A stretch of 64,000 nucleotides of DNA from Bradyrhizobium sp. JYMT SZCCT0428 (lineage in GTDB: Bacteria; Pseudomonadota; Alphaproteobacteria; Rhizobiales; Xanthobacteraceae), in assembly GCF_018131075.1 (NCBI RefSeq), contig NZ_JAFCLS010000024.1, positions 1-64,000 on the forward strand, read 5' to 3'. Shown one piece after another: positions 51,396 to 61,160 of the stretch (positions within the stretch are counted from its first letter, which is position 1; every line of letters begins with the position of its first letter). The position numbers and the translations under genes are program-made. The notes beneath the pieces were generated by a model. The model saw only the letters and a program-made list of their open reading frames with translations. It searched no databases and was not told the origin of the DNA.

Positions 51396-52868
51396 ATGTT
51401 TGATTTTGATGCCCTGTCGCATGCGATGACCCGGCAGACCGTCCTCTGCGTCGGCGATCTCATGCTGGACGAGTTCATCTATGGCGAAGTCTCACGGATT
51501 TCGCCGGAGGCGCCAGCGCCTGTCATTGCAGTCCAGCGCAGCGAGACCAATGTCGGCGGTGCCGGCAACGCCACGCGCAATATCGCCTCGCTCGGCGCGC
51601 GCTGCACTTTCGTGGGTCTGGTCGGTGAAGACGAAGCGGGCGCGAAACTAAGGGCCGAGCTTTCGCGGGAAGACCGGATCGAGGCCGTGCTGGTTTCCGA
51701 TCCCGGCCGGCCGACAACGCGAAAAGTGCGTTTCGTCTCCGAGCATTTTTCGACCCATATGCTGCGCGCAGACTGGGAGTTGGCGCAGCCGGCGGCGCCC
51801 GACATCGAGCAAAAGCTGATCGACGCCATCCTGCCGCAACTCGCCCGCGCCGACATCGTGCTGCTGTCCGACTACGCCAAGGGCGTGCTGACGCCGCGTG
51901 TGATCCGCAATGTCATCGACGCCGCCAAGAAACTCGGCAAGCGCGTGATCGTCGATCCCAAGAGCGCGAATCTGGCGATCTATCGGGGAGCTACGCTGCT
52001 GACGCCCAACCGCAAGGAATTCGCCGCTGCGACCCACACCCGCGCCGACACCGAACAGGGCATTGCGGATGCCGCCCAGGATGCGATGTATCTGGCCGAT
52101 TGCGAAGCCATACTGGTGAAGCAAAGCGAACGTGGCATGACGTTGATCGAGCGCGGCGGCGGGGCTATCCATGTTCCGGCGCTTCCGGTCAAGGTGCGCG
52201 ACGTCTCCGGCGCCGGCGATACGGTCGCCGCGGTACTGGCGCTGACGCTCGCCGCCAACGCCGATTGGGAGACGGCGCTGCGGATGGCGAATGCCGCGGC
52301 CGCCGTCGCGGTCGGCAAGAAGGGCACCGCCACTGTCACGCCGGCCGAACTGCGGCGGAAAATTCTGCCGCATGCGTCGCTGGCGGCCGAGGAAAAAATC
52401 GTGGCGGCCGGCGGCGACCTCGATGTTCACCTGGCGGAATGGCGCAAACAGGGCCTGCGCGTCGGTTTCACAAATGGCTGTTTCGACATCCTGCATCCCG
52501 GCCACGTTAAGGTGCTGACCGCGGCGCGCGGCGCCTGCGACCGCCTGATCGTCGGGTTGAACAGCGACGCCTCGGTCAAGCGGCTGAAGGGCGAGGGGCG
52601 CCCGGTGCAGGACGAGCGCGCGCGCGCCGAGGTGCTGGCGGCGCTGGAGGCGGTCGACCTCGTCGCGATCTTCGAAGAGGACACGCCGATCGACCTGATC
52701 ACGCGCGTGAAGCCGAGCTTGCTGGTCAAGGGCGGAGACTATACCCGCGAGCAGGTCGTCGGCTATGAGGTCGTCGAGGCCTGCGGCGGCGAGGTGCTGC
52801 TGATCGATATCCTGCCCGGACACTCTACGACCTCGCTGGTCGACCGCGCCCGCGGAGGCGCAGCGTGA
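51396..52868 (+). CDS. hldE: Bifunctional heptose-7-phosphate kinase/heptose-1-phosphate adenylyltransferase
   Basis: A 490-residue fusion of two enzymes. The first (about 1-325) is a PfkB-type kinase: GDLMLDEFIYG, NVGGAGNATRNIASLG, and DVSGAGDTVAAVLAL with the catalytic Asp. The second (about 355-490) is a nucleotidyltransferase: GFTNGCFDILHPGHVKVLTAA, with HxGH as H-P-G-H, and LIVGLNSDASVKRLKG. It phosphorylates C1 of heptose-7-phosphate and later joins AMP to heptose-1-phosphate. It follows hldD by 19 bases and overlaps the ligase gene in GTGA. Confidence 0.96.
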   Translation: MFDFDALSHAMTRQTVLCVGDLMLDEFIYGEVSRISPEAPAPVIAVQRSETNVGGAGNATRNIASLGARCTFVGLVGEDEAGAKLRAELSREDRIEAVLVSDPGRPTTRKVRFVSEHFSTHMLRADWELAQPAAPDIEQKLIDAILPQLARADIVLLSDYAKGVLTPRVIRNVIDAAKKLGKRVIVDPKSANLAIYRGATLLTPNRKEFAAATHTRADTEQGIADAAQDAMYLADCEAILVKQSERGMTLIERGGGAIHVPALPVKVRDVSGAGDTVAAVLALTLAANADWETALRMANAAAAVAVGKKGTATVTPAELRRKILPHASLAAEEKIVAAGGDLDVHLAEWRKQGLRVGFTNGCFDILHPGHVKVLTAARGACDRLIVGLNSDASVKRLKGEGRPVQDERARAEVLAALEAVDLVAIFEEDTPIDLITRVKPSLLVKGGDYTREQVVGYEVVEACGGEVLLIDILPGHSTTSLVDRARGGAA

Positions 52869-54136
52869 ACGCCAGGACGGCCACTTCGCCGGGAGGGCAG
52901 GCGCTGCCGCTCTGGCGCGATCCCGCCTGGTGGACGAAAGCTGCCGATATTTTCGCGGTGCTGATCGCGTTCTCGCTGCCCTGGTCGACCTCGCTGGTCG
53001 GCATCTTTGCCGTGATCTGGCTGCTGGCGGTCGCGCCGACGCTCGATTTGAGGCTTTTCCTGCAATCGCTGAAGCGGCCGATCAGCGCGTTGCCGATCGC
53101 GCTGTTTCTGCTGGCGCTGGTCGGGACGCTTTGGTCCGACGCGCCATGGGACGCGCGCAGGTACGCCCTCAGTCCCGCAACGAAGCTCCTTGTACTGCCG
53201 CTGCTGTTCTATCATTTCGAACGCTCGGCGCGCGGCATGTGGGTGTTGGTCGCCTTTTTGGTCTCCTGCGCGCTGCTGATGGTGATGTCCTGGCTGGTCC
53301 TGATGTATCCCGGCCTGACGCTCAAACCGGAGGGGGCCGACCGCGGTATTTTCGTCAAGAACTACATCGACCAGAGCCAGGAATTTGCACTGTGCGCGAT
53401 CGTACTCGCTTATCCCGTCATCACGCTGTTGCGGGACAAGAAGTTCTGGCAGGCGTTGCTGCTGATCTCGATTGCTGCAAGCCTGCTCGCCAACATGGCG
53501 TTCGTTATCGTGTCGCGCACCGCGCTCGTCACCATGCCGGTCATGCTTGCGGTATTCGCGCTGATGCACCTGAAATGGCGGACCAACGTCATCCTGTTCG
53601 TGACCACGACCGTGCTGGGCGGGCTGGCGTGGATCGCATCGCCCCAGTTGCAGGCGACGACGGACAGGTTTGCGCGAGATTACCGGTTGTACAAGGAACT
53701 CAACCAGCCGACGTCGCTCGGCTTGCGGCTGGTGTTCTGGGAGAAGTCGCTGCGGTTTTTTGCCGAGGCGCCGATCATTGGACATGGGACCGGATCGACG
53801 CGGAGGCTCTTTGAGGCCGCCGCCACCGGTCCCGCAGAACTTGCCCAGCGCGAGGTAATCGGAAATCCGCATAACCAGACGCTCAACGTCGCGGTCCAAT
53901 GGGGTTCCGTCGGGGTCGTCCTCTTGTATGCGATGTGGCTGGTGCATCTGCTGTTGTTTCGTGGCGAAGGCCTGGTGGCCTGGATCGGCCTCATGGTCGT
54001 CCTACAGAACTTCTTCAGCTCATTGTTCAACTCGCATCTGTTCGATTTCCACGAGGGCTGGATGTATGTTCTGGGTGTCGGAGTGGCCGGTGGCATGGTG
54101 CTGCGAGCCAAACGAGGCGAAAAGACCGCCGAATAA
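52865..54136 (+). CDS. O-antigen ligase-family membrane protein (WaaL/Wzy-like)
   Basis: A 423-residue integral membrane protein with 10-12 hydrophobic segments. The large periplasmic loop after segment nine holds RLVFWEKSLRFFAEAPIIGHGTGS and IGNPHNQTLN, where the His of HNQ corresponds to the conserved His of WaaL. It should transfer O-polysaccharide from undecaprenyl diphosphate to the lipid A core, though Wzy polymerases look similar. The start is GTG 52865, within GTGA shared with the hldE stop. A second, only distantly similar member lies at 61.2-62.5 kb. Confidence 0.87.
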   Translation: MNARTATSPGGQALPLWRDPAWWTKAADIFAVLIAFSLPWSTSLVGIFAVIWLLAVAPTLDLRLFLQSLKRPISALPIALFLLALVGTLWSDAPWDARRYALSPATKLLVLPLLFYHFERSARGMWVLVAFLVSCALLMVMSWLVLMYPGLTLKPEGADRGIFVKNYIDQSQEFALCAIVLAYPVITLLRDKKFWQALLLISIAASLLANMAFVIVSRTALVTMPVMLAVFALMHLKWRTNVILFVTTTVLGGLAWIASPQLQATTDRFARDYRLYKELNQPTSLGLRLVFWEKSLRFFAEAPIIGHGTGSTRRLFEAAATGPAELAQREVIGNPHNQTLNVAVQWGSVGVVLLYAMWLVHLLLFRGEGLVAWIGLMVVLQNFFSSLFNSHLFDFHEGWMYVLGVGVAGGMVLRAKRGEKTAE

Positions 54137-54243
54137 GCGACGCGACCCAGATCATGATCGCTGGCCTGCACGCGGAAGATGAGCTATCAGCGAGCAAGGG
54201 GACACCCTTCCGGACCTGATGTCGTTTATAGCCTGCGAGTGAT

Positions 54244-56223
54244 ATGACGCGCCTTTCGCAATTGACCTATCGCAATTTCCTGATCGCGGCGCATGATGCG
54301 CTCGCAACCGCAGTCGCGTTGCTGGTGAGCTTTTATCTGCGTTTTGAAGGGGAGGCTTTCTTCGACCGCCTGCCGCTGTTGCTGCGCATCCTGCCTTTCT
54401 TCATCGTGCTCAGCGTTGTCGTCTGCTATGTTTTCAATCTGACGACGACGAAATGGCGCTTTATATCGTTGCCAGATGCATTGAACATCCTGCGCGCCGC
54501 AACGGTGCTGACGCTCGCCCTGCTAGTGCTCGACTACATCTTTGTCGCGCCAAACATCGTTGGCAACCCTGTGGCGCCGAACGTCCTGGGCGCATTTTTC
54601 ATCGGCAAGATCACCATCATCCTCTACTTTTTTCTTGAGGTGTTCTTCCTGAGCGGTTTTCGTTTTGCCTATCGGTATTTTCGCTATACGCGCGCCCGCG
54701 CGCACGCCAAGGCAGAAGGTGCTTCGCTGGCGCTGTTGATCGGCCGTGCCGCGGATGCCGAGATCCTTTTGCGCGGAATTGAGAGCGGTGCCGTCAAGCG
54801 GATTTGGCCGGTTGGCGTATTGTCGCCGTCGCCGGCCGACCGGGGGCAGTTGATACGCAACATTCCGGTACTGGGCGCGATCGACGATATCGAGGACGTG
54901 GTTCGCGATTTTGCACAACGCAACAAGCCGATTTCGCGTATCGTGATGGCGCCGTCGGCGTTCGAACCCGATGCGCGGCCCGAGTCCGTGCTGATGCGCG
55001 CGCGCCGGCTGGGCCTGATCGTCAGCCGGCTTCCGGGGCTGGAGAGTGGAGAGACGCCGCGGTTGACGAACGTCGCCGTCGAAGACCTGCTGCTGCGGCC
55101 CAGCGAAAAAATCGATTACGCGCGTCTCGAAGCGCTGGTTCGGGGCAAAGCCGTGATCGTCACCGGCGGCGGCGGCTCGATCGGCTCGGAAATCTGCGAG
55201 CGCGTGGTGACGTTCGGCGCCGCGCGACTGTTGGTGATCGAGAATTCAGAACCGGCGCTGTATGCGGTCACGGAAGCGCTGGCCGCACGGGAAGCCGGCG
55301 TCGATATCGAGGGCCGGATCGCGGATATCCGCGACCGTGAACGCGTGCTGCGGCTGATGCGCGAGTTCAGCCCGGATATCGTGTTCCATGCCGCGGCGCT
55401 CAAGCACGTGCCGATCCTCGAGCGCGACTGGAGCGAGGGGGTCAAGACCAACATCTTCGGATCAGTGAATGTCGCCGACGCGGCATTGGCGGCGGGCGCC
55501 ACGGCGATGGTAATGATCTCGACCGACAAAGCGATCGAGCCGGTCTCGATGCTGGGCCTGACCAAGCGTTTTGCCGAAATGTATTGCCAGGCGCTGGACC
55601 ATGATCTGGCGATGCGCTTGGACGGCAAGCCGCCGATGCGGCTCATTTCGGTGCGGTTCGGCAATGTATTGGCCTCGAACGGATCGGTGGTTCCGAAATT
55701 CAAGGCGCAGATCGATGCAGGCGGTCCGGTCACGGTCACGCACCCCGACATGGTCAGGTTTTTCATGACGATCCGCGAGGCCTGCGATCTCGTGATCACG
55801 GCGGCCACGCACGCGGTGGCGCCGGCGCATCAGGACGTGTCGGTCTACGTGCTCAACATGGGGCAGCCGGTAAGGATCGTCGACCTTGCCGAACGCATGA
55901 TCCGGCTGTCCGGCCTGGAGCCGGGCCATGACATCGAAATCGTCTTCACCGGAATGCGGCCCGGAGAGCGACTTAACGAAATCCTGTTTGCCCATCAAGA
56001 GGAGACCGTCGAGATTGGCGTTGCCGGCATCGTCGCCGCGCGTCCGCGCGAGTCCTCGCTCGAGACTATCAGCGCCTGGCTCGCCACGCTTCACCAGGCG
56101 GTCAATGGCGAGCAGCGCGGCCTGATCGAAGCGGTGCTGAACGAGGCGATTCCGGAATTCGGTGCGGGCGCGCGTGCAACTATCCAGCTCGCGGCTTCGA
56201 AAATCGAACAAGCACAACCATAA
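54244..56223 (+). CDS. Membrane-bound UDP-GlcNAc 4,6-dehydratase (WbpM/CapD-like)
   Basis: A 659-residue protein. The first 140 residues have four transmembrane segments, then comes a CoA-binding-like domain (about 155-270), then the SDR domain (about 300-580). The SDR has VIVTGGGGSIGSEICERVV, FHAAALKHVPILE, MISTDKAIEPVSMLGLTKRFAE and VRFGNVLASNGSVVPKF. The usual Tyr of YxxxK is Met here (S-M-L-G-L-T-K), as in WbpM. It makes 4-keto-6-deoxy-GlcNAc for QuiNAc or FucNAc, commonly the first O-antigen sugar. The gene overlaps the convergent initiating transferase by 44 bases. Confidence 0.93.
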   Translation: MTRLSQLTYRNFLIAAHDALATAVALLVSFYLRFEGEAFFDRLPLLLRILPFFIVLSVVVCYVFNLTTTKWRFISLPDALNILRAATVLTLALLVLDYIFVAPNIVGNPVAPNVLGAFFIGKITIILYFFLEVFFLSGFRFAYRYFRYTRARAHAKAEGASLALLIGRAADAEILLRGIESGAVKRIWPVGVLSPSPADRGQLIRNIPVLGAIDDIEDVVRDFAQRNKPISRIVMAPSAFEPDARPESVLMRARRLGLIVSRLPGLESGETPRLTNVAVEDLLLRPSEKIDYARLEALVRGKAVIVTGGGGSIGSEICERVVTFGAARLLVIENSEPALYAVTEALAAREAGVDIEGRIADIRDRERVLRLMREFSPDIVFHAAALKHVPILERDWSEGVKTNIFGSVNVADAALAAGATAMVMISTDKAIEPVSMLGLTKRFAEMYCQALDHDLAMRLDGKPPMRLISVRFGNVLASNGSVVPKFKAQIDAGGPVTVTHPDMVRFFMTIREACDLVITAATHAVAPAHQDVSVYVLNMGQPVRIVDLAERMIRLSGLEPGHDIEIVFTGMRPGERLNEILFAHQEETVEIGVAGIVAARPRESSLETISAWLATLHQAVNGEQRGLIEAVLNEAIPEFGAGARATIQLAASKIEQAQP

Positions 56224-57196
56224 CGCCGATCGCTCCGAGAACCAGCCCTATTGCATTCACAGCAATTGAGCCGATGACGATCGATGCCACGGCTAACCCT
56301 GCGAGATATAAATTTAGCAGGAATACTTCTGCGACGACTTGACCGACGCCAAACCCGTTGTCGGTAGCGCGCTGATAAAAATGCGAGCGATGCGCGTCCC
56401 AGAACCGCTCGCCTCTTGCCATCCGCCTGAACAGGGTAATCGTCGCGTCGGCGAGATAATACAACGGCAGCAGCAGCGCAGCCGCAACGTGCTGTTGCGC
56501 GGCTAGTTCGATCAGGCACCAGCCGATCATCAGACCGATTGGCAAGCTGCCGACGTCGCCGAGGAATAAGCGCGCGACCGGCCGGTTAAACGGAGCGAAG
56601 CCGAGCAAGGCGCCGGCAAGCGCCAGCGCGATCGGCAGAACGACCGGTGGTGCCGCGCCGAAAAATGCAAATCCCGCAAGTGATGCCGACAAAGGCAGCA
56701 TTTCGGCAACCGTCATCCAGTCCAGGCCGTCCATGAAGTTCACTAGATTGATGAACCAGAGCAATCCCAAGATCAGCAGCGCCCGTTCCAGACCAAGCGG
56801 GATCGCCTGGACAATCCGTATCTCGGCGGGAAGCGCTGCAACTAGAACCGCGACGATGGCCAGTTGCAGTGCCAGGCGCGTAGTGACCGCGATCGGCCGG
56901 AGATCATCGATCATGCCGACCACAGCGAGGCAGAACGCCGCCGCCATGACGGTCGCGATTTCGTGTCCGAACGGGGATAGCCCAAGCGATCCGGCTAGAA
57001 CAGCCGTGACCGCGGTGGCGGCCATCACGGCGATGCCGCCGCCTTGCGGGGTCGGTGTGACATGCGATGAGCGCGCATTCGGGCGGGCCAACGCGTAGCG
57101 CCGCAGCAGCGGATGCAACAGCACGATGAGGCCGCCACAAATAAGTGCGGCCACGACCGGAATGAGGAGAGTTTGATAGGAATCGAAGGGGGGCAT
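56180..57196 (-). CDS. Undecaprenyl-phosphate sugar-1-phosphate transferase (WecA/WbpL-like)
   Basis: A 338-residue polytopic membrane enzyme (about 11 segments) of the MraY/WecA family. It has HVTPTPQGGGIAVM, VVGMIDDLRPI (the Mg-binding Asp pair), LVNFMDGLDWM (N-x-x-DG-x-D), RLFLGDVGSLPIG and the HRSHFYQR loop, which recognises the sugar nucleotide. It attaches a HexNAc-1-phosphate such as QuiNAc/FucNAc to undecaprenyl phosphate, the first step of O-antigen assembly. The neighbouring dehydratase would make the sugar, which supports WbpL-like specificity. The 3' ends of the two genes overlap by 44 bases. Confidence 0.92.
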   Translation of the reverse strand: MPPFDSYQTLLIPVVAALICGGLIVLLHPLLRRYALARPNARSSHVTPTPQGGGIAVMAATAVTAVLAGSLGLSPFGHEIATVMAAAFCLAVVGMIDDLRPIAVTTRLALQLAIVAVLVAALPAEIRIVQAIPLGLERALLILGLLWFINLVNFMDGLDWMTVAEMLPLSASLAGFAFFGAAPPVVLPIALALAGALLGFAPFNRPVARLFLGDVGSLPIGLMIGWCLIELAAQQHVAAALLLPLYYLADATITLFRRMARGERFWDAHRSHFYQRATDNGFGVGQVVAEVFLLNLYLAGLAVASIVIGSIAVNAIGLVLGAIGVMVVLVRFSKPRAG

Positions 57197-57343
57197 GAAA
57201 GCTCAGCGGCGGTCTGGCGTTGGCGCCAACGGTTCGTATCAGATAGATTCTGGTTCGAAAATACCGGTCTGAAAATATCGTCGGTGAAGCCGGTGCTCAA
57301 CTTTCGCACCAATTGGCGAGGGTGCGTTCCGGTGTTTGAAAGG

Positions 57344-58616
57344 TTACGGTCGAGCAGGTCGTTCATGAGATTGCGATATGCTTTTAATGCGATCGGCCCA
57401 GTATAGCGCGACGCGACCAGTGTCGCCCGATGGCCTTTCTCCCGCGTGGCGGCCTGCGCGCCGGCGGCGGCGCTGATCGCCTTCGCGATCGAATCGGCTT
57501 CTCGGGCGCGACCACCCAGCCGATTTCTTCCTCGCGAACGAGAAGGGCGGCCTCCCGTCCGGTTCGGAACAGATGATCACGGGCCGGCCGACGGCGAGAG
57601 GATTATAGATCCGGCTTGGCACGGACACGCCGGGCGCGTTGCGGCGGGATGGAATGATCCAGATGTCGGCCGCGGACAGGAAACTCTCGAGCTGGGCGTC
57701 GGGGACGCGCTCGAGCAAGGTGACGTTGGGCAGCGGTGTCACCGTGTGCATCTCCTTGATCTTGGCCCAGCCGACGCCTTCGCCGGAGAGCAGGAAATGA
57801 ATCTCCGGATCGTCCTTCAGTATCCGCGCGGCCTCGAACACGGATTCGGGGTCAAGCGTAAAGCCCTCATTGCCCGACCTCGCGGCGATGAAGCGCCCGC
57901 CGCAGCGGACGCGAAAAGGATTGCCATCATCGAATTCGCGATATTCGACGGGTAGCGTTGCCCAGTTGTGATGAACGAGACTGATGCTGTCGGGGGTGAT
58001 GTGCGGATATTCGAGCAGCTTTGCGGTCATGTCGCGGCCGATGACCGCGAGTCGAGCCTTGAGAACATCGCCTGGTTGGTCCAGCGCAGGAATTTCGTCA
58101 GAATCGAGGTCGGGTGAAGGAAACCGGCCATGACCAGTGTATCGGGATAGAGATCATAGATAATCAGGGCCAACGCGGCTTTACGGATTCGGGCGGCCAG
58201 CGCCACGGTGTAGGGGCTAGTGAACGGCGTCGTCACACACAGCAAGACGTGTTCCCTGCTCGTATGTTTCATCGCCGCGATGAAAACCTGGATTGCGAAC
58301 AGCACCGCTGCAAACGAGCGGGAGACCAGCGCCGACTTTTCCGGCCACCAGCTCTTGATCTCAATGACCCGGGTTCGCCAGGCTTCGGCGGCACCGCAGT
58401 GGCAGACTAAGGAGAGCTCGAGAGCACGATGACTAGGCTTTGCCGCGCCAACTCCCGGGCCATGTCCGTCATGTAGCCGGCGGTGATGCTTGGGGGAAGG
58501 GCGCGTAATGCTGGGTGACCCGCGCGCGCCATCGGCAGGGGGTTAAGCAGGAATGCAAAATCTTCGCTGACGATGTATAATAGCCGACGGCGCGGTGTGG
58601 CAGGTGCGTCGGTCAT
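57344..58616 (-). pseudogene. Decayed, internally deleted copy of the GT4-GT4 fusion gene
   Basis: Three frames on the minus strand align with the intact fusion at 15.8-18.2 kb. The 5' part (ATG 58616) has RRLLYIVSEDFAFLLNPLPM, 20 of 24 residues identical over the matching segment. After about 33 codons (near 58515) the sequence jumps to the start of domain 2 (YMTDMARELARQ), so about 370 codons of domain 1 are gone. Domain 2 then continues through frameshifts: VLLCVTTPFTSPYTVALAAR (58027-58305) and FLSAADIWIIPSRRNAPGVS (57344-58030), where 37 of 42 residues match the intact gene. The ends drift out of frame near 57560. It cannot make a working enzyme. Confidence 0.9.
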
Positions 58617-58753
58617 TCAGCTAACATCTGGTCTCAGAGTCCTCGAACAGGTCCGAAAAGTGCGCCTCGGACAATCGGCATGTCTTAGCCGGTGGAATGC
58701 CGGTTGAACAGGGCGATCGGCCGCCGATTCAAGGAAGCGCCGAATAACCCGGA

Positions 58754-59605
58754 TCAAGTTCCTTCCAGCACCGGGCGCGCCGAGATTGCGGTCCCCGCGC
58801 GTTTCGCCGCGACTATGCCGGACCGGCATCGCAATAAAGGACGGCTCAAGGTAGGATCGGGCGAATGCACCGGAAACCTGCGCGCCAGGAGAATGAAAAC
58901 GTAGATGAGAGCAGCGAGTTTTCCGCGGGCAGAGCGACTGCCAGAGCCGCAACGAAGCGACAAGCGGAAATAAGCAGAAAGGCGGCCGGGTATGCGAAAT
59001 TGCGGGTTCGGATCGCGGAGTTCGCGAATCGTGCTGGATACGGCGTCATTCGCAGCGGGATCGACGGCCCGATCCTACATGACGTATCGGATCGACACCG
59101 CCGATCGCGACGATGGCGGGGGTGACCGCCAGCGTCGTCGCCTACTTCTCGCGGATCCAGCAGGCCGCGAACGCCAGAACGGGAAACTGCCGAAGCGCGA
59201 CCAGCGCCGTTTTGGGCGCCGACATAAACTACCAGTAAGAGCGGCAGCGCGGCCCAGATGATAGTCAGCTTGGAGCGAGTTTGATGCGAGCCCAAACGCC
59301 GTTAGCGGGCCGAGGCCGAGACCAAGGCCGATGTTCCCGTGAACGTGTTGTACATAGTCGGACTGCCGACCCAGAAAAAACGTCGTTGTTATGATCGTCG
59401 CGCATCACGTCGCCGAAGCGCACGGTGTGCTGTACGATGATGAGCACGTAAACTGCGGCCCCGGCGAGAACCATCAGCAGAACCATTCGGGTCGCGCGCG
59501 CCGCGGCGAACCGAACAGGAGAACAGCGTATGGAAAATCAGATTCCGCCAAATGGTGACCGGAACCGCGCGCAGGGAAAACGCGAAGAAGCTGTGTCCGA
59601 GGTCT
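58754..59605 (-). pseudogene. Decayed copy of the O-antigen ligase-like gene
   Basis: Scattered minus-strand fragments keep the order of the intact ligase at 61.2-62.5 kb. They are an SFFAFSLRAVPVT piece (near 59568), VYVLIIVQHTVRFGDVMRD (about 59430; 15 of 26 residues of that segment match), a region translating as STIRELRDPNPQFRI (about 59000-59045) for the intact SRTIREIQDPRPGFRI, then SGAFARSYLEP and GIVAAKRAGTAIS for its C-terminus (58750-58880). The frames change repeatedly and the segment between STIRE and the C-terminus is deleted (about 150 codons). Boundaries are approximate. Confidence 0.8.
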
Positions 59606-60149
59606 GGCCTGCATCGCGAGCGCTCGATCGCAAGAAATTTTCGTACACGAATGCCTTGCCTACGATACGTCGCTTTTACGAACACTACGCGCAACGAGCA
59701 GCTGTTGTTTCAGGTCGCCCGATACATCCGCGGCGCCGACTGCTGGGGGTGGGCGAGACATGGCGCGATCGCTGGCAAGTGGAAGTAGCTGCCATCGTAA
59801 CAGGAACCAACCGGGCGTTCGTCGACGGGAGCGCAACCACCTACGCGACTGCGAAAGTCCCTTCGCAAGCTGCTGGCGCGATACTTTCCCCTTAGGATTG
59901 CGAATGTTTTGCGCGCAATCCGCGGCCGGTTGCGACGCCAGTCGGCAGCTCTGCCCATGCCCGATCCAGCGCCCGCTGCAGTGCTGCCCGTTATCGAGGC
60001 GCCGGCTGTGGCCGAGGAGCCGCATCGAGGCGCCTCCTGCGTCGACGAAGGAAAGATAAGCTGATACATAATGGTTTAAGCTAGGGAGCGTGAAAAAGAA
60101 CAAGGAGCAATGGCGTCGCCGAGACGAAGATCGCCGGTGGCTCATGGCG
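59606..60149. other. Unassigned stretch between two decayed genes
   Basis: About 540 bases with only short overlapping frames on both strands and no product I recognise. Part may be the lost N-terminus of the decayed ligase copy, which would be expected here on the minus strand, but I could not align it. Codon use is irregular, as in the pseudogenes on either side. Confidence 0.4.
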
Positions 60150-61101
60150 ATCAATGTTCCCCGCGGACGCAGTGCCTCAACGTCGTGCGGTGACTGCGCG
60201 GCGCCCGTGTGTCACAGTTTCCGGTATGATGCCTCTCAACAGTCCGGTGATTGTGAGCCCTGTCACGAGTACCGCCATCGGCAGACGAGGCACAATCGGT
60301 TTGCAGATAGGCGGGACACCGAGAACCGTCGTCAACAGGAACACGACCAAGCTTACCGTAGTAGAGAACTAGAAGAGCCGTTCCGCCTTAAGCACAGGAC
60401 AATTGCGCGCAGAATGCAAATGCCGTCGCGGTAGGTGTGAAGCTTGCTGACCGAACACTCCGGCGCGCTCCTTGTGGGGGCGGCGATCTCAAAGATGCGC
60501 ACGCCGAGCTACACCGCGTGGATGGTGATTCGGTTTCGATCTCGAATCCTTCCGACAGGGCCGGAAACGACTTTACGAAACGGCGGGACATGGCCCGATA
60601 ACCCGATAACATGTCGCGTGCATCGATCGCCAAGGTGCGCGACGGTACGCCGATCAGCGTGGTATTCCCGAACCGGTGACCGGGGCGATAGGCATCCGTG
60701 CCGGCGGCGACAGGTTGCTGATAAAGCACTGGCTCGATCAGGCGCTTGACGGCGTTCGCGTCATAGGTGTCGTCACCATCGACCATCACATAGACGTCGG
60801 CCTCGATAACTGACGACGTTGTCTTTGCCTTGTTGCGACTCGGTTCGGAAAACGGCGCCTGCCTCCGTCGCAGCTGCGATGGTCCGATCGGTGGAATTGT
60901 TGTCGTAGACGCGCGGCGCAGTTGGTCGCGGAAATCTTTGATTACATTTCCGATCGTCAGCACCTCATTGTAGGTACCAGCATTGCGATCCGGCAGCAGG
61001 ATGCGAGCGGGCCGGCCCCTTGTCGTAAGGCAGCGCTCCGCGATGCAGACCCTCCAGCGGGCCGTCGGTGAATGCGCGCCTGCCTCCGGCAAAAACCTCA
61101 A
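60150..61101 (-). pseudogene. Decayed GT2-family (DPM1-like) glycosyltransferase gene
   Basis: The longest frame (60388-61101) keeps EADVYVMVDGDDTYDANAVK with the DxD-type metal site, then DMLSGYRAMSRRFVKSFPA and LSEGFEIETE, the typical core of DPM1-like GT2 enzymes. Upstream, IGNVIKDFRDQL is in frame but the segment translating VYDNNSTDRTIAAATEAGA is in another. Downstream, SVSKLHTYRDGI and the hydrophobic VPRLPMAVLVTGL (60230-60300) are in yet other frames. So at least four frameshifts separate conserved blocks. It probably once moved a sugar to a polyprenyl carrier or modified O-antigen. Boundaries are approximate. Confidence 0.85.
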
Positions 61102-61160
61102 AACGTAGCGACCGAAATGCCCTGAGAAGGGCGATTTTTACTAAGGTCCGCCAACTTAGA

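Noticed and set aside
57344..61101. Genuine short genes in the decayed segment
   Set aside because: The frames align as fragments of larger intact genes in the same order and strand, so they are relics.
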